In this document: piece after piece, positions 37,336-46,239 of the stretch | How positions within the stretch are numbered: the first letter of the stretch is position 1 | Layout: the number at the start of each line of letters is the position of its first letter | Assembly: GCA_903926465.1 (NCBI GenBank) | Contig: CAIYJE010000126.1 | Location: 85,456 to 149,455, forward strand | Length of the DNA stretch: 64,000 nt | Origin: an uncultured Planctomycetales bacterium | GTDB taxonomy: Bacteria; Planctomycetota; Planctomycetia; Isosphaerales; Isosphaeraceae | Direction of reading: 5' to 3' | Position numbers and translations under genes: made by a program | The notes under the pieces: generated by a model | The model's database searches: none | Told to the model about the DNA's origin: nothing | The model's input: the letters and a program-made list of their open reading frames with translations, nothing else

Positions 37336-38409
37336 TCAGGCCCCTTCTGGAGGCTGCTCGTTGAACAGGGAAGCGATCGGCACCAAGCGGGCGGAGTCTC
37401 CATCATGGACGACCATCTCGGCCCCGGCCCACAGGCTGGCCCCGCCGAATTTCCCATCTTTGGTCACGCAGTAGAACTTCACGTTGAAGTCTGGGCGTCC
37501 CTTGGCATCCTGAAGCCGCTTGACCTTGTTGCGCTCGAAGACCCGTTTGCACGCTTCCAGGCAGGCGTCTTGAGGGCTCTTGCCTCCCCGCAACCCTTCC
37601 ACAATGGTATGGCTGGAAAGATTGAGCAGGTTGGCTTCGCCCCGACCGGTGGAACCGGCCGAACCGAGTTCATTATCCAGCCAGAGCCCCGCACCCAGAA
37701 TGGGAGAGTCACCCACCCGACCGGGCATCTTGTAATAGAGCCCAGAGGTGGTGGTGGTGCAGCCCAGGTTGCCATGAGTATCCAAGGCCGAGCAATGGAT
37801 AGTGCCATGCTCCCGCACGTAACTCTCGCCGAAGAACTTACGAACCTCGGGGTCCAGTTCCTCTGGCGGCGGAGGAATCCGGTCATCGAGCTTGCTGTTG
37901 GTCTCTTTCCAGTACAGCCAGATCTTCCGGGCAACATCGGTCAGAAGTTCGGTGTCTGGAAAGCCATGCATCTTGGCGAAGCGATAGGCACCATCCCCCA
38001 CCAGCAGGCAGTGGTCCGTGCGCTTCATCACCAGCCGAGCGACGGCGGCCGGATGCAGGATGTTGCGGATTGACGCCACTGCGCCGCCGCCATGGCTGGG
38101 ACCGTGCATCACCGCGGCATCAAGTTCTACGATCCCTTCTTCGTTCGGAATCCCGCCCAGGCCCACAGTGTGGTCGGTCGGGTCTTCTTCAACGATAGCC
38201 ACGCCCGCAATGGCCGCGTCAAGCGGGTCCGCCCCGGCCTTGATCAGTTCCATGGCCTTTTCAACCGTTCGAAGACCGTTGGCGCTGGAGATCACCACCG
38301 GACGCCGGTCGCCTGGCGGCTGCATTGGCGCAGCTCCAAGCAACACGCTTGCACTCAGACCGGCGAGACCGTTCTTGAAAAAGTCACGGCGATGAACGCT
38401 GGGAACCAT
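37336..38409 (-). CDS. Tat-exported N4-(beta-N-acetylglucosaminyl)-asparaginase / isoaspartyl peptidase family
   Basis: A 357-residue Ntn-hydrolase from ATG 38409. The start carries a twin-arginine signal, HRRDFFKNGLAGLSASVLLG. The maturation site is EHGTIHCSALD: the precursor is cut before Thr203, which becomes the nucleophile. GNLGCTTTTSGL and GRVGDSPILGAGLWLDNELG around it fit the glycosylasparaginase branch, which removes GlcNAc-Asn linkages. The predicted place is the periplasm. It stands upstream of ruvA on the same strand but is separated by a terminator-like hairpin. Confidence 0.92.
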   Translation of the reverse strand: MVPSVHRRDFFKNGLAGLSASVLLGAAPMQPPGDRRPVVISSANGLRTVEKAMELIKAGADPLDAAIAGVAIVEEDPTDHTVGLGGIPNEEGIVELDAAVMHGPSHGGGAVASIRNILHPAAVARLVMKRTDHCLLVGDGAYRFAKMHGFPDTELLTDVARKIWLYWKETNSKLDDRIPPPPEELDPEVRKFFGESYVREHGTIHCSALDTHGNLGCTTTTSGLYYKMPGRVGDSPILGAGLWLDNELGSAGSTGRGEANLLNLSSHTIVEGLRGGKSPQDACLEACKRVFERNKVKRLQDAKGRPDFNVKFYCVTKDGKFGGASLWAGAEMVVHDGDSARLVPIASLFNEQPPEGA

Positions 38410-38752
38410 GATTCTTATCTCACCAGTGTAGTATTTAAGAAGACGTTTCAAAACCGGGACTGCCTCCGAGTCCGCGAGGTGCCTGTCCCAGGTTTTGAAA
38501 TTGCCTCCAAGACCGGCTGCAAATTCCGTTGAACACGTATTGAGGATACAAACGGACGACCGCCCGGGCTACCATGCGGCCATTCCTGGAAATTGCGAAA
38601 GACCAGACGAGACCGGCCAGAGCTGCGGTCTGCACAAAGTTTGGCCTTGGCCATCCGGCCAGACCGTGCTACCTTTCGCCCGCTTGCGCAAGCGGATCCG
38701 TGTGCCTGTACCATGGCACCAGACGACTTGCCTCCAAGGAGGGACGCCGCAG
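38410..38752. other. Divergent intergenic region without a recognised gene
   Basis: About 340 bases between the asparaginase (minus) and HEAT-repeat lipoprotein (plus) genes. It contains an imperfect inverted repeat at 38447-38502 with CAAAACC and GGTTTTG ends. No gene seen. Confidence 0.5.
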
Positions 38753-39535
38753 TTGCCGGCGTTGGTGTTCATGCCGATCGTCAGACGATGGATAACTAGA
38801 CGTTTCGCATGGGCCGTACTGGCAGTCCCCCTGGTATCAGGACTGGGCGGCTGTTCCCAGTTTCTTGGCACCACCGCAACCAGTTTCATGCGGCACGCCA
38901 CGCAAGACCAAGACCCCAATACACGACACCTGGCCTACGCTCGGCTGGCGGATCCTCGCTGCTATGATAATGATCTCCAGAAGGCCGAGGCGATCTCGCT
39001 GCTTTCGATCCGGCTTGAGGAACGCAAAGAGCCTGTCATCACCCGCGCTGTGATCTGTCGAACCTTGGGCGAACTCCAGAATCCAGAGGGGCGAGGCGCA
39101 CTCTTGAAGGCGTGCGACGATGAGCATCCGATCATCAGAGCCGCCGCTTGCCGTGCCCTTGGAAAGATTGGCGACCCCGAAGACGTTCCGGTTCTGGCTC
39201 GGGTCATGGCCGCCGACACCGATAGCGACTGCCGAATTGCCGCGATCGAGGGGCTGGGCAGCATGCGTACGGCCGAAGCGCGAGTTCTGGAAACCCTGGC
39301 CGACGGCATGGAAAACCCAGACCCCGCCGTACGGTTGACTTCTTATATCGCCTTGCAGAAGTTGACCAATAAAGACATGGGACCCGACAGCGCCGGCTGG
39401 AAAAACCTGATTGCCGAGCGGGTGGGCACAAGAACGAACGATCCAATTATCGAAAAGGTGAGCGCCAAGGCAGTTTCACAGCCTACCGCTCCACTGACAG
39501 AGCTTGCCGTGGACGGACCAGTCACCCCACAGTAA
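38753..39535 (+). CDS. HEAT-repeat lipoprotein
   Basis: A 260-residue protein. I prefer TTG 38753, nine bases after AAGGAGGG, over ATG 38771, which has no visible ribosome binding site. A signal helix is followed by the lipobox LGGC, so the mature protein would be lipid-anchored. HEAT-like helical repeats follow: PVITRAVICRTLGELQ, HPIIRAAACRALGKIGD, DSDCRIAAIEGLGSM, DPAVRLTSYIALQKL. Such repeats usually mediate protein contacts. No partner is evident. Confidence 0.85.
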   Translation: MPALVFMPIVRRWITRRFAWAVLAVPLVSGLGGCSQFLGTTATSFMRHATQDQDPNTRHLAYARLADPRCYDNDLQKAEAISLLSIRLEERKEPVITRAVICRTLGELQNPEGRGALLKACDDEHPIIRAAACRALGKIGDPEDVPVLARVMAADTDSDCRIAAIEGLGSMRTAEARVLETLADGMENPDPAVRLTSYIALQKLTNKDMGPDSAGWKNLIAERVGTRTNDPIIEKVSAKAVSQPTAPLTELAVDGPVTPQ

Positions 39536-39732
39536 TCCGTCTCTGGCGGTCGAACCGATCAGGCTTGGAATACGACCCTGGCCGTTTAAAAACGACCCTC
39601 CGGTCTGCTGGTCGAAAGTGCCCGCTTCATGCGACAATCCCTGGAGTGAACCTGGGGATCGCTCTTGCTGTCTTTCCCAACAGACAAGTGTAGGGCAACG
39701 CCATCGACCGCGCGAACGAGTGACCGGTGACC

Positions 39733-41793
39733 ATGGATACGCATACGCTGGAGTTGCTCGAATTCGATCGTGTCTGCACGCTCGTGGCAGGCTATGCGGC
39801 CTGCTCGCTGGGTAAGCGAGCCGCGCTTGCCATGACCCCAAGTCGCGACCCCGCTTGGATTTCTGAGCAACAATCCCTGACCACAGAGATGACCGAGGCC
39901 ATCAACGCGGCGCTCACGCCTCCGTTTGGCGGCCTGAAAGATATCCGTGACGCCGTACGGCGGGCCAAGGTCGGGGCCACCCTGACGGCCGACGAACTGG
40001 CCGAAACCGTTGATGTGCTCCGGGCCGTGGGTAACCTCAGAGGCTGGCTGGAACGAATTGGAAGCCAGTTCCCAAGGCTCGGCGCTTTAAAGCTGACCGT
40101 ATTCGAATTCGTGGCGGTTGCCAGTTCGATTGAAGTCTGCCTGGACTCGCGAGGCGTGGTTCTTGATACGGCCAGTCGCCGCCTCTCCGCAATCCGCCGT
40201 GAGATGGCCCAGGCCGATCACCGCATCCAGGAGATGCTCAAGAGCATGCTCCGCTCCCCCGAACTCAAGCGCATCTTGCGGTACCCCAATTTCACCATGG
40301 TCGGGCACCATTACGTACTCCCAATCGCCAGAGATCACCGGGGCGAACTTCAGGGGGCCGTTCATCGCACCAGTGCCAGCAACGAAACAGTTTACATCGA
40401 ACCACTCGCCATCGCCGATCAATCGGCCCAACTCTCCTACCTCCGGGCCAAAGAGCAAAAAGAGATCAAGCGAATTCTGCGCTGGCTCAGCGCCCAGGTG
40501 GGCCAAATTGCAGACGACTTGCTGATCTCGCTCGAAACGCTCGGACAACTCGACCTCATCCACGCGCGCGGTCGGTTCAGCCACGATTTCCGGATGTCGG
40601 CCCCAGATTTCAACGACGAAGGCCGCATCGTCTTACGCTCAGCCCGCCATCCGCTGCTCGAACACATTATCCGCGAAGAAGCCAAGCCCAAACCGCCCGC
40701 ACCAACCAGTGACCAAGACTCCGACGAATCACCGCCACCCGCTCCCATCGGTCCGCCTCGAAAACTTGTGCCAATTGATATTCACCTCGGCCTGACCGCA
40801 CCAATCCTGGTCATTACCGGACCGAACACCGGCGGTAAGACCGTGGCCCTCAAAACGGTAGGTTTGCTGGCCCTCATGGCTCAGTCTGGCCTGCACATCA
40901 CGGCCCAAGCGGGATCGCAACTGGCCTACCTGGATAATGTGCTGGCCGATATCGGCGACGAGCAAAGCCTGCAGCAATCCCTTTCAACATTTTCGTCCCA
41001 CATCCGCCGAATCTCGGCGATTCTGAAAACGGCAACCCATCGTTCGCTGGTCCTGCTAGACGAGATTGGGGCCGGCACCGATCCGGTGGAAGGGGCCGCG
41101 CTCGGCCGCTCGATTCTGGACGAGATTGACTCCATTGGCTGCCGGGCGCTGGTGACCACCCACCTAGGCGATCTCAAAACCTACGCGTTTTCCAATCCGA
41201 GGGCCGAGAATGCGGCCGTGGAATTTGATATCGAAACGCTCCGCCCGCTCTACAAGATCCGGATTGGCGATACTGGACGCTCGAACGCCCTGCAGATTGC
41301 CAGGCGGCTTGGACTTGCCGACCACCTGATTGACCGAGCGGGCCAGTACCTGGAGCAAACTCAGGGCGATAATGTGGCAGAGTGGGAAGTGATCAGCCGG
41401 CTGAAGACGGAAGCCGAGGAAGCCCGTTCGGCGGCTCTTGAGGCTCAAGCCGAAGCCGAGCGCATGCGGGAAGCCCTGGCGCAGCGGGTCGCAGATCTCC
41501 AGACCCAGGCCGAGCAAGATACGCGGGTAACCGAGGCCCGCGCCCGGCTCCAGCCCGGTGACAGGGTGGTGGTGCCCAGATTTGGCTACGATCGGCCGGG
41601 CCGGATCGTGAAGATTGACGCCCGCAAGCAGTCTGCCAGGGTGGCCATTGGCAATATGCAATGGGACGTGGCCATTGATGAGTTGATTCCCCAGGTCTTG
41701 CGGGCGCAAGAAGCACCGGAAAAATCGGCACCACGTTCCCGGCCGGGGCGTTCTGGCACCACTCGCTCGATCGATGAATTTGACGAGCCTTGA
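39733..41793 (+). CDS. mutS2: MutS2-type ATPase lacking the Smr domain
   Basis: A 686-residue MutS2 from ATG 39733. The core lever/clamp region is followed by the ATPase: Walker A GPNTGGKTVALK, Walker B LVLLDEIGAGTDPVEG and the signature STFSSHIRRI. A coiled coil (residues about 555-610) and a KOW-like part (GDRVVVPRFGYDRPGRIV) close the chain. The Smr nuclease domain normally found at the C-terminus is absent; the frame ends in a Pro/Arg/Ser-rich tail. Smr-less forms would lack the usual nuclease. The role may be in recombination control or in rescue of collided ribosomes, both described for MutS2. Confidence 0.92.
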   Translation: MDTHTLELLEFDRVCTLVAGYAACSLGKRAALAMTPSRDPAWISEQQSLTTEMTEAINAALTPPFGGLKDIRDAVRRAKVGATLTADELAETVDVLRAVGNLRGWLERIGSQFPRLGALKLTVFEFVAVASSIEVCLDSRGVVLDTASRRLSAIRREMAQADHRIQEMLKSMLRSPELKRILRYPNFTMVGHHYVLPIARDHRGELQGAVHRTSASNETVYIEPLAIADQSAQLSYLRAKEQKEIKRILRWLSAQVGQIADDLLISLETLGQLDLIHARGRFSHDFRMSAPDFNDEGRIVLRSARHPLLEHIIREEAKPKPPAPTSDQDSDESPPPAPIGPPRKLVPIDIHLGLTAPILVITGPNTGGKTVALKTVGLLALMAQSGLHITAQAGSQLAYLDNVLADIGDEQSLQQSLSTFSSHIRRISAILKTATHRSLVLLDEIGAGTDPVEGAALGRSILDEIDSIGCRALVTTHLGDLKTYAFSNPRAENAAVEFDIETLRPLYKIRIGDTGRSNALQIARRLGLADHLIDRAGQYLEQTQGDNVAEWEVISRLKTEAEEARSAALEAQAEAERMREALAQRVADLQTQAEQDTRVTEARARLQPGDRVVVPRFGYDRPGRIVKIDARKQSARVAIGNMQWDVAIDELIPQVLRAQEAPEKSAPRSRPGRSGTTRSIDEFDEP

Positions 41794-41872
41794 AAATGTG
41801 CCAGAGTTTCGGATTGAACCGGATTTGCGCAACGCTCTCCACCTACGGTCCAACCGAACTGGCTATTCTTCT

Positions 41873-42565
41873 ATGACCGCCTCTTCACCCACGAAGTCCT
41901 GGCCCGCTTGGTTGCTTTACGTGGCACCCATGGCAGCTTTCTCGCTGGTCTTTTCACTTCAGGACCAATTTGCAACCGAAGGTCAGCCCACGCGTCAGGC
42001 CATTTTTTACATGGCAGCAATCTCTGTCGTTGCCCTGGTTGCCTGGCTCTGTCGTGAGACCTGGGTCGATCTGCGTCCTTGGCCAACCTGGCCCCAGATA
42101 GCGCTCAGCATCTTGGTAGGCGTGCTGGTGATTGTGGCGTGGGTCGGTTTGGACCCCTACTACTGGCACCCCAGCTTTCTGGGCAAACGCACCTCGCTTG
42201 ATCCGGGGACCATTACGAACCCGGGGGTTCGGCTTGCTTACCTGCTCTTCAGGGCGTTTGGGCTGGTGCTGGTGGTGCCCTTGATGGAGGAACTGTTCTG
42301 GCGGTCGTTCCTGATGCGCTGGATTATTGATTCCGAGTTCGAAAAAGTGCCGGTCGGGAAGGTGACCCTGCTTGCGGCCGGAATTACGTCGGCCATGTTC
42401 GCGCTGGCCCATCCTGAATGGCTGCCGGCCGTGCTGACGGGCTTGGCCTGGGCCGGCCTGCTGGCTTACACCGGAAAGCTGTCCACTTGCTGGATCAGTC
42501 ACATGACAGCCAATGCAGTGCTGGGCGCGTACGTTTTGTGGAGCGGAAACTGGATCTACGTGTGA
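41873..42565 (+). CDS. CAAX-protease-like (CPBP) membrane protein
   Basis: A 230-residue intramembrane protease-like protein from ATG 41873 (MTASSPTKSWPAWLLY), with about seven helices. The active-site motifs are present: EELFWRSFLMR (glutamate pair and Arg), MFALAHPEW (His) and HMTANAVLG (His and Asn). The sequence matches my memory of the CAAX-protease-related family found with exosortase systems, but no exosortase gene is nearby. The N-terminus is 79 bases after mutS2. Confidence 0.88.
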   Translation: MTASSPTKSWPAWLLYVAPMAAFSLVFSLQDQFATEGQPTRQAIFYMAAISVVALVAWLCRETWVDLRPWPTWPQIALSILVGVLVIVAWVGLDPYYWHPSFLGKRTSLDPGTITNPGVRLAYLLFRAFGLVLVVPLMEELFWRSFLMRWIIDSEFEKVPVGKVTLLAAGITSAMFALAHPEWLPAVLTGLAWAGLLAYTGKLSTCWISHMTANAVLGAYVLWSGNWIYV

Positions 42566-42583
42566 ATAATCGGCTTTAAAAAC

Positions 42584-42619
42584 CGAGACAGGCTCCAGGC
42601 TAAGACGGAGCCTGCCTCG
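42584..42619. terminator. Hairpin between converging CPBP and glmU genes
   Basis: An imperfect stem (CGAGACAGGCTCC with GGAGCCTGCCTCG, one mismatch) around a nine-base loop in the gap between two converging genes. Confidence 0.5.
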
Positions 42620-42643
42620 CTTTGAGACTGATGCCGATCCTGC

Positions 42644-43927
42644 TCAGGATGGCTGGTGTTTGCCGTCGCCGGAGCGTGACAGGGGGCGAGCTGGCACTCC
42701 GACCACGGTTGCACCCGGCTCCACGTCATGATGCCTGGTGACAACAGCGCCGGCTCCCACATACCCATTGGCCCCGATTTCGACCGGGGCGATCAAGATG
42801 GCACCCGAGCCGATCATGGCACCTGCACCAATGACAGTGGAAGACTTCACCCGACCGTCAAAGTTGGCCGTAATTGCACCCGCGCCGATGTTCGCCTTGG
42901 CCCCAATGTGGGCATCTCCCAGGTAAGCCAGGTGCCTTGCGCAGGCTCCTTTTTCCAGATGCGTGCGGTTGACCTCAACAAAGGCGCCCACCTCAACGCC
43001 ATCGGCCAGCACGCTGCCATCTCGCAAATGCGAGAACGGACCAACGCGGCAATGCTTACCAATGGTCACCGTGCCGCTGATCACCGTGTAGGGCAGGATG
43101 ATCGTATCTCGCCCGATATCGACCCGGCCGTCGATGTAGGTATTTCTGGGGTCGACGATGGTGACCCCCTCCATCATCCAGTATTCCTGAATCCTGCGCT
43201 GCATGATGGCGTTAGCCTCGGCCAGTTGCACACGGGAGTTCACGCCCAGAATATCGTCGGGCTCAAGAACCGGCAGGGCCACCACTCGCCGGCCCATCGA
43301 CTGGAGGAGCTGGGGGGCGTCGGTCAGGTAGTACTCCCCTTGCGCATTGCCGGTATCGAGTCGGTCGAGCGCATCCCAGAGGCCCGGCAGCTCAAAAACG
43401 TAACAACTGGGGTTCACTTCCCGGATCGCGGCCTCTTCGGGGCTGCAATCACGCTGCTCGACAATCCTCAGGAACCGGCCGGTGGAATCACGCAGAATCC
43501 GACCAAAACCGGTGGGATCGGAAACAATCGACGTTCCCAGCAGGCACGCGTGCTCTTTCTCTTTGTGCTTGGTCAGCAGGCTGGCCAGCGGCTCTGGACG
43601 GATCAAGGGCTCATCGCCCACCAGAACCAGGACCGGCCCGCTGTATCCTTCCAGCAGGGGCCGACAGGCCCTGACGGCATCACCGGTGCCAAGTTGCCGG
43701 GTCTGTTCGGCAAAAACAACGTCGGGCTCGTCGGCCAGGGCGGCTCGCACCTGGTCACTGGCATATCCCACAACCACGATGATGCTCTGGGCACCGGCCG
43801 CGCGGGCCGCATCCACGACGTATCGGATCATCGGGCGGCCGCAAACCTGATGCAAAACCTTGGCAAGGTCCGACTTCATCCGTTTTCCATGACCAGCGGC
43901 CAAGATGATTGCGACCGGACCCTTCAT
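42644..43927 (-). CDS. glmU: Bifunctional GlmU (UDP-GlcNAc pyrophosphorylase / glucosamine-1-phosphate acetyltransferase)
   Basis: GlmU makes UDP-GlcNAc for peptidoglycan and LPS. The 427-residue product from ATG 43927 has the pyrophosphorylase motif AIILAAGHGKRMKSDLAKVL with GTGDAVRACRPLLEG, LVLVGDEPLIR and NAQGEYYLTDAP. A left-handed beta helix with hexad repeats follows, and HLAYLGDAHIGAKANIGAG carries the catalytic His. GlmU proteins are often about 455 residues, so it is slightly short. It faces the gat genes on the opposite strand. Confidence 0.95.
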   Translation of the reverse strand: MKGPVAIILAAGHGKRMKSDLAKVLHQVCGRPMIRYVVDAARAAGAQSIIVVVGYASDQVRAALADEPDVVFAEQTRQLGTGDAVRACRPLLEGYSGPVLVLVGDEPLIRPEPLASLLTKHKEKEHACLLGTSIVSDPTGFGRILRDSTGRFLRIVEQRDCSPEEAAIREVNPSCYVFELPGLWDALDRLDTGNAQGEYYLTDAPQLLQSMGRRVVALPVLEPDDILGVNSRVQLAEANAIMQRRIQEYWMMEGVTIVDPRNTYIDGRVDIGRDTIILPYTVISGTVTIGKHCRVGPFSHLRDGSVLADGVEVGAFVEVNRTHLEKGACARHLAYLGDAHIGAKANIGAGAITANFDGRVKSSTVIGAGAMIGSGAILIAPVEIGANGYVGAGAVVTRHHDVEPGATVVGVPARPLSRSGDGKHQPS

Positions 43928-44189
43928 GCGTCGTACCCTTGAGTCTATTTGCGAACAATCCCACCGCGGCATGCCTTGTGGCTACGCCAGGGCCAGGGAA
44001 TTCGAGTCTAGGAAAGAAAAACAGGCGGGCCTGTCCGGATAACCAAATGGGCCATGAATCCAGGTGTCACATGATACCCATCAGGATCTTCAGCGGTCAA
44101 AGCCGGGCTGCAAACCTTGAACGCTTCTGGGCGATCTGTCAGACTATTTCATCATTTAGCGCAAATCGCTCGCTCAGAGAGAAACCGGC

Positions 44190-44477
44190 ATGTCGCTCAC
44201 TCGAGATGATGTCACCAAGGTTGCCTTCCTGGCACGCCTCCAACTCGAGCCTCACGAACTCGACACATTCACAGGTCAGCTCAACTCGATCATGGACTTT
44301 GTGGCCCAGTTACAAGAACCGGACACCGCCGATATCGAGCCACTGGCCCACGGCGTCGAAATCCACAACGTATTCCGGGAAGATCGGGCCGTTCCCTCAC
44401 TCACCCGAGAAGCCGCGCTCAGCAACGCACCTAAACGAAATCAGGAAAGCTTTCTGGTTCCCGTGGTCCTGGACTGA
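44190..44477 (+). CDS. gatC: Glutamyl/aspartyl-tRNA amidotransferase subunit C
   Basis: A standard 95-residue GatC: MSLTRDDVTKVAFLARLQL followed by FTGQLNSIMDFVAQL and the conserved DTADIEPLAHG. GatC bridges GatA and GatB. First of the gatC-gatA-gatB series; 97 bases precede gatA. Confidence 0.96.
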   Translation: MSLTRDDVTKVAFLARLQLEPHELDTFTGQLNSIMDFVAQLQEPDTADIEPLAHGVEIHNVFREDRAVPSLTREAALSNAPKRNQESFLVPVVLD

Positions 44478-44574
44478 CCCCTGCTTTCTGACTTGCTGAC
44501 TTATTTATTCGCGTTCATCTCCTTGCTGGGCCCTTGGATCACAGGGCCACGGCCTCTAGACCGCACGAATCACC

Positions 44575-46071
44575 ATGATCGAACCGACCCGAATGTCCGC
44601 CGTCGAACTGATCAACCAGATGTCCGCGGGACACCTTTCCGCGGAGGAAGTGACACGTGCCTACATCGATCGCATCGACCGGCTCGATCGTTCGGTGAAG
44701 TCATTTCTGCTGTTTGATCCCGAATCCGCCCTCACCGTGGCCCGAAGCATCGACCAAAAGCGGCGCAACGGTGAACACCTGGGCCCACTGGCCGGCGTGC
44801 CCATTGCCCTGAAAGACAATCTCTGCACCCCCGGCTTGCCCACAACCTGCGGCAGCCGGATGCTCCAGAATTTCCGCCCCCCCTACGAAGCCACGGTCAT
44901 CCGCAAGCTAAGAGAGGCCGACGCCGTCTTCATCGGCAAGACGAACATGGACGAATTCGCCATGGGTTCGTCCACCGAAAATAGCGCCTATGGCGCAACA
45001 TGCAACCCGTGGGATCTGGAACGAATTCCAGGCGGCTCCTCGGGCGGCTCGGCTGCTTCCGTGGCCGCCGACTTTGCACCCCTGTCGATCGGCTCAGACA
45101 CCGGCGGTTCTATCCGTCAGCCGGCCGCACTGTGCGGAATTGTTGGTCTCAAGCCGACTTACGGACGCGTCAGTCGCTACGGCCTGATTGCATTCGCAAG
45201 CTCACTTGACCAGATCGGCCCGTTTGCCCATGACCTTGCAGACACCTCGCTTTTGCTCCAGGTGATCTCTGGACATGACCCGCACGACGCCACCAGCGTC
45301 GACTCGCCGGTCCCAGACTATCTGGCGACCCTGGAAAAGCCGCCCGAACGCTTGCGAATTGGTCTGGTTCGTGAGTTTTTTAGTGAAGGGCTCGATCCCG
45401 AAATTGAAGCCGCCGTGCGTGAGGCTGTGCGCTTATACGTGGGTGCGGGCGCAACCGTCAAAGATGTCTCGCTGCCACATTCCAAATATGGAACAGCCGC
45501 CTATTACATCGTGGCACCGGCTGAGTGCTCTAGCAACCTGGCCCGCTACGACGGCACGATTTTCGGGCACCGAGCGGCCGACTGGTCTCCCCGCACGCCT
45601 GAAGAAGCCGAAATTCCACCACTCATCCGCATGATGATGGCCAGCCGGGCCGAAGGCTTTGGCGCAGAGGTCAAACGCCGGATCATGCTCGGAACGTTCG
45701 CCCTTTCCGCCGGTTACGCCGACCAGTATTACAACCAGGCGCTCAAGGTCAGACGCCTGATTCGTAACGACTTCGATGCCGCGTTTGCGGATGTCGATGT
45801 GCTGATCGGTCCAACCACCCCCACCGCGGCGTTCAAGCTCGGCGAGAAAGCCGCAGACCCGCTGGCCATGTACCTCTCTGACATCTACACCATTACAACC
45901 AACCTCGCAGGAATTCCGGGACTCAGCATTCCTTGCGGTCTGACCAAATCTGGTCTGCCAATCGGACTTCAGTTGATGGCTCCCGCCTTTGCCGAGGAAA
46001 ACCTTTTACGCACGGCACGCGTGTTCGAACGCCAGACAGACTGGCACACGCGGCGACCAAGCCTTGCCTGA
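44575..46071 (+). CDS. gatA: Glutamyl/aspartyl-tRNA amidotransferase subunit A
   Basis: GatA releases ammonia from glutamine for transamidation of mischarged tRNA. The amidase signature GGSSGGSAASVAA (residues about 150-165), the catalytic Lys in VPIALKDNLC and the cis-Ser motif SIGSDTGGSIRQPA are intact. The 498 residues are close to the usual length. Together with gatC and gatB it allows synthesis of Gln-tRNA or Asn-tRNA, or both, by the indirect route. The gap to gatB is 168 bases. Confidence 0.97.
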   Translation: MIEPTRMSAVELINQMSAGHLSAEEVTRAYIDRIDRLDRSVKSFLLFDPESALTVARSIDQKRRNGEHLGPLAGVPIALKDNLCTPGLPTTCGSRMLQNFRPPYEATVIRKLREADAVFIGKTNMDEFAMGSSTENSAYGATCNPWDLERIPGGSSGGSAASVAADFAPLSIGSDTGGSIRQPAALCGIVGLKPTYGRVSRYGLIAFASSLDQIGPFAHDLADTSLLLQVISGHDPHDATSVDSPVPDYLATLEKPPERLRIGLVREFFSEGLDPEIEAAVREAVRLYVGAGATVKDVSLPHSKYGTAAYYIVAPAECSSNLARYDGTIFGHRAADWSPRTPEEAEIPPLIRMMMASRAEGFGAEVKRRIMLGTFALSAGYADQYYNQALKVRRLIRNDFDAAFADVDVLIGPTTPTAAFKLGEKAADPLAMYLSDIYTITTNLAGIPGLSIPCGLTKSGLPIGLQLMAPAFAEENLLRTARVFERQTDWHTRRPSLA

Positions 46072-46239
46072 CCAGGATCAGGGCAGCCCCTGACCTGTCG
46101 GCCGATCGGAAGCGCCCTGGCTCTTTCGGTCGGCTGAACGATTCACCAAAAACATCAAGAGAATGCGATCCTCGGGAGAGCCGCTCGTTTTCTCCCTTAC
46201 TCCATACGGTTATTCGTAGTTGAACTCGGCGGGTCCATC

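Noticed and set aside
42728..43942. Long plus-strand open frame of about 400 codons opposite glmU
   Set aside because: It lies wholly within the well-supported glmU gene, and its protein is low in recognisable folds; it is a shadow frame of high-GC coding DNA.
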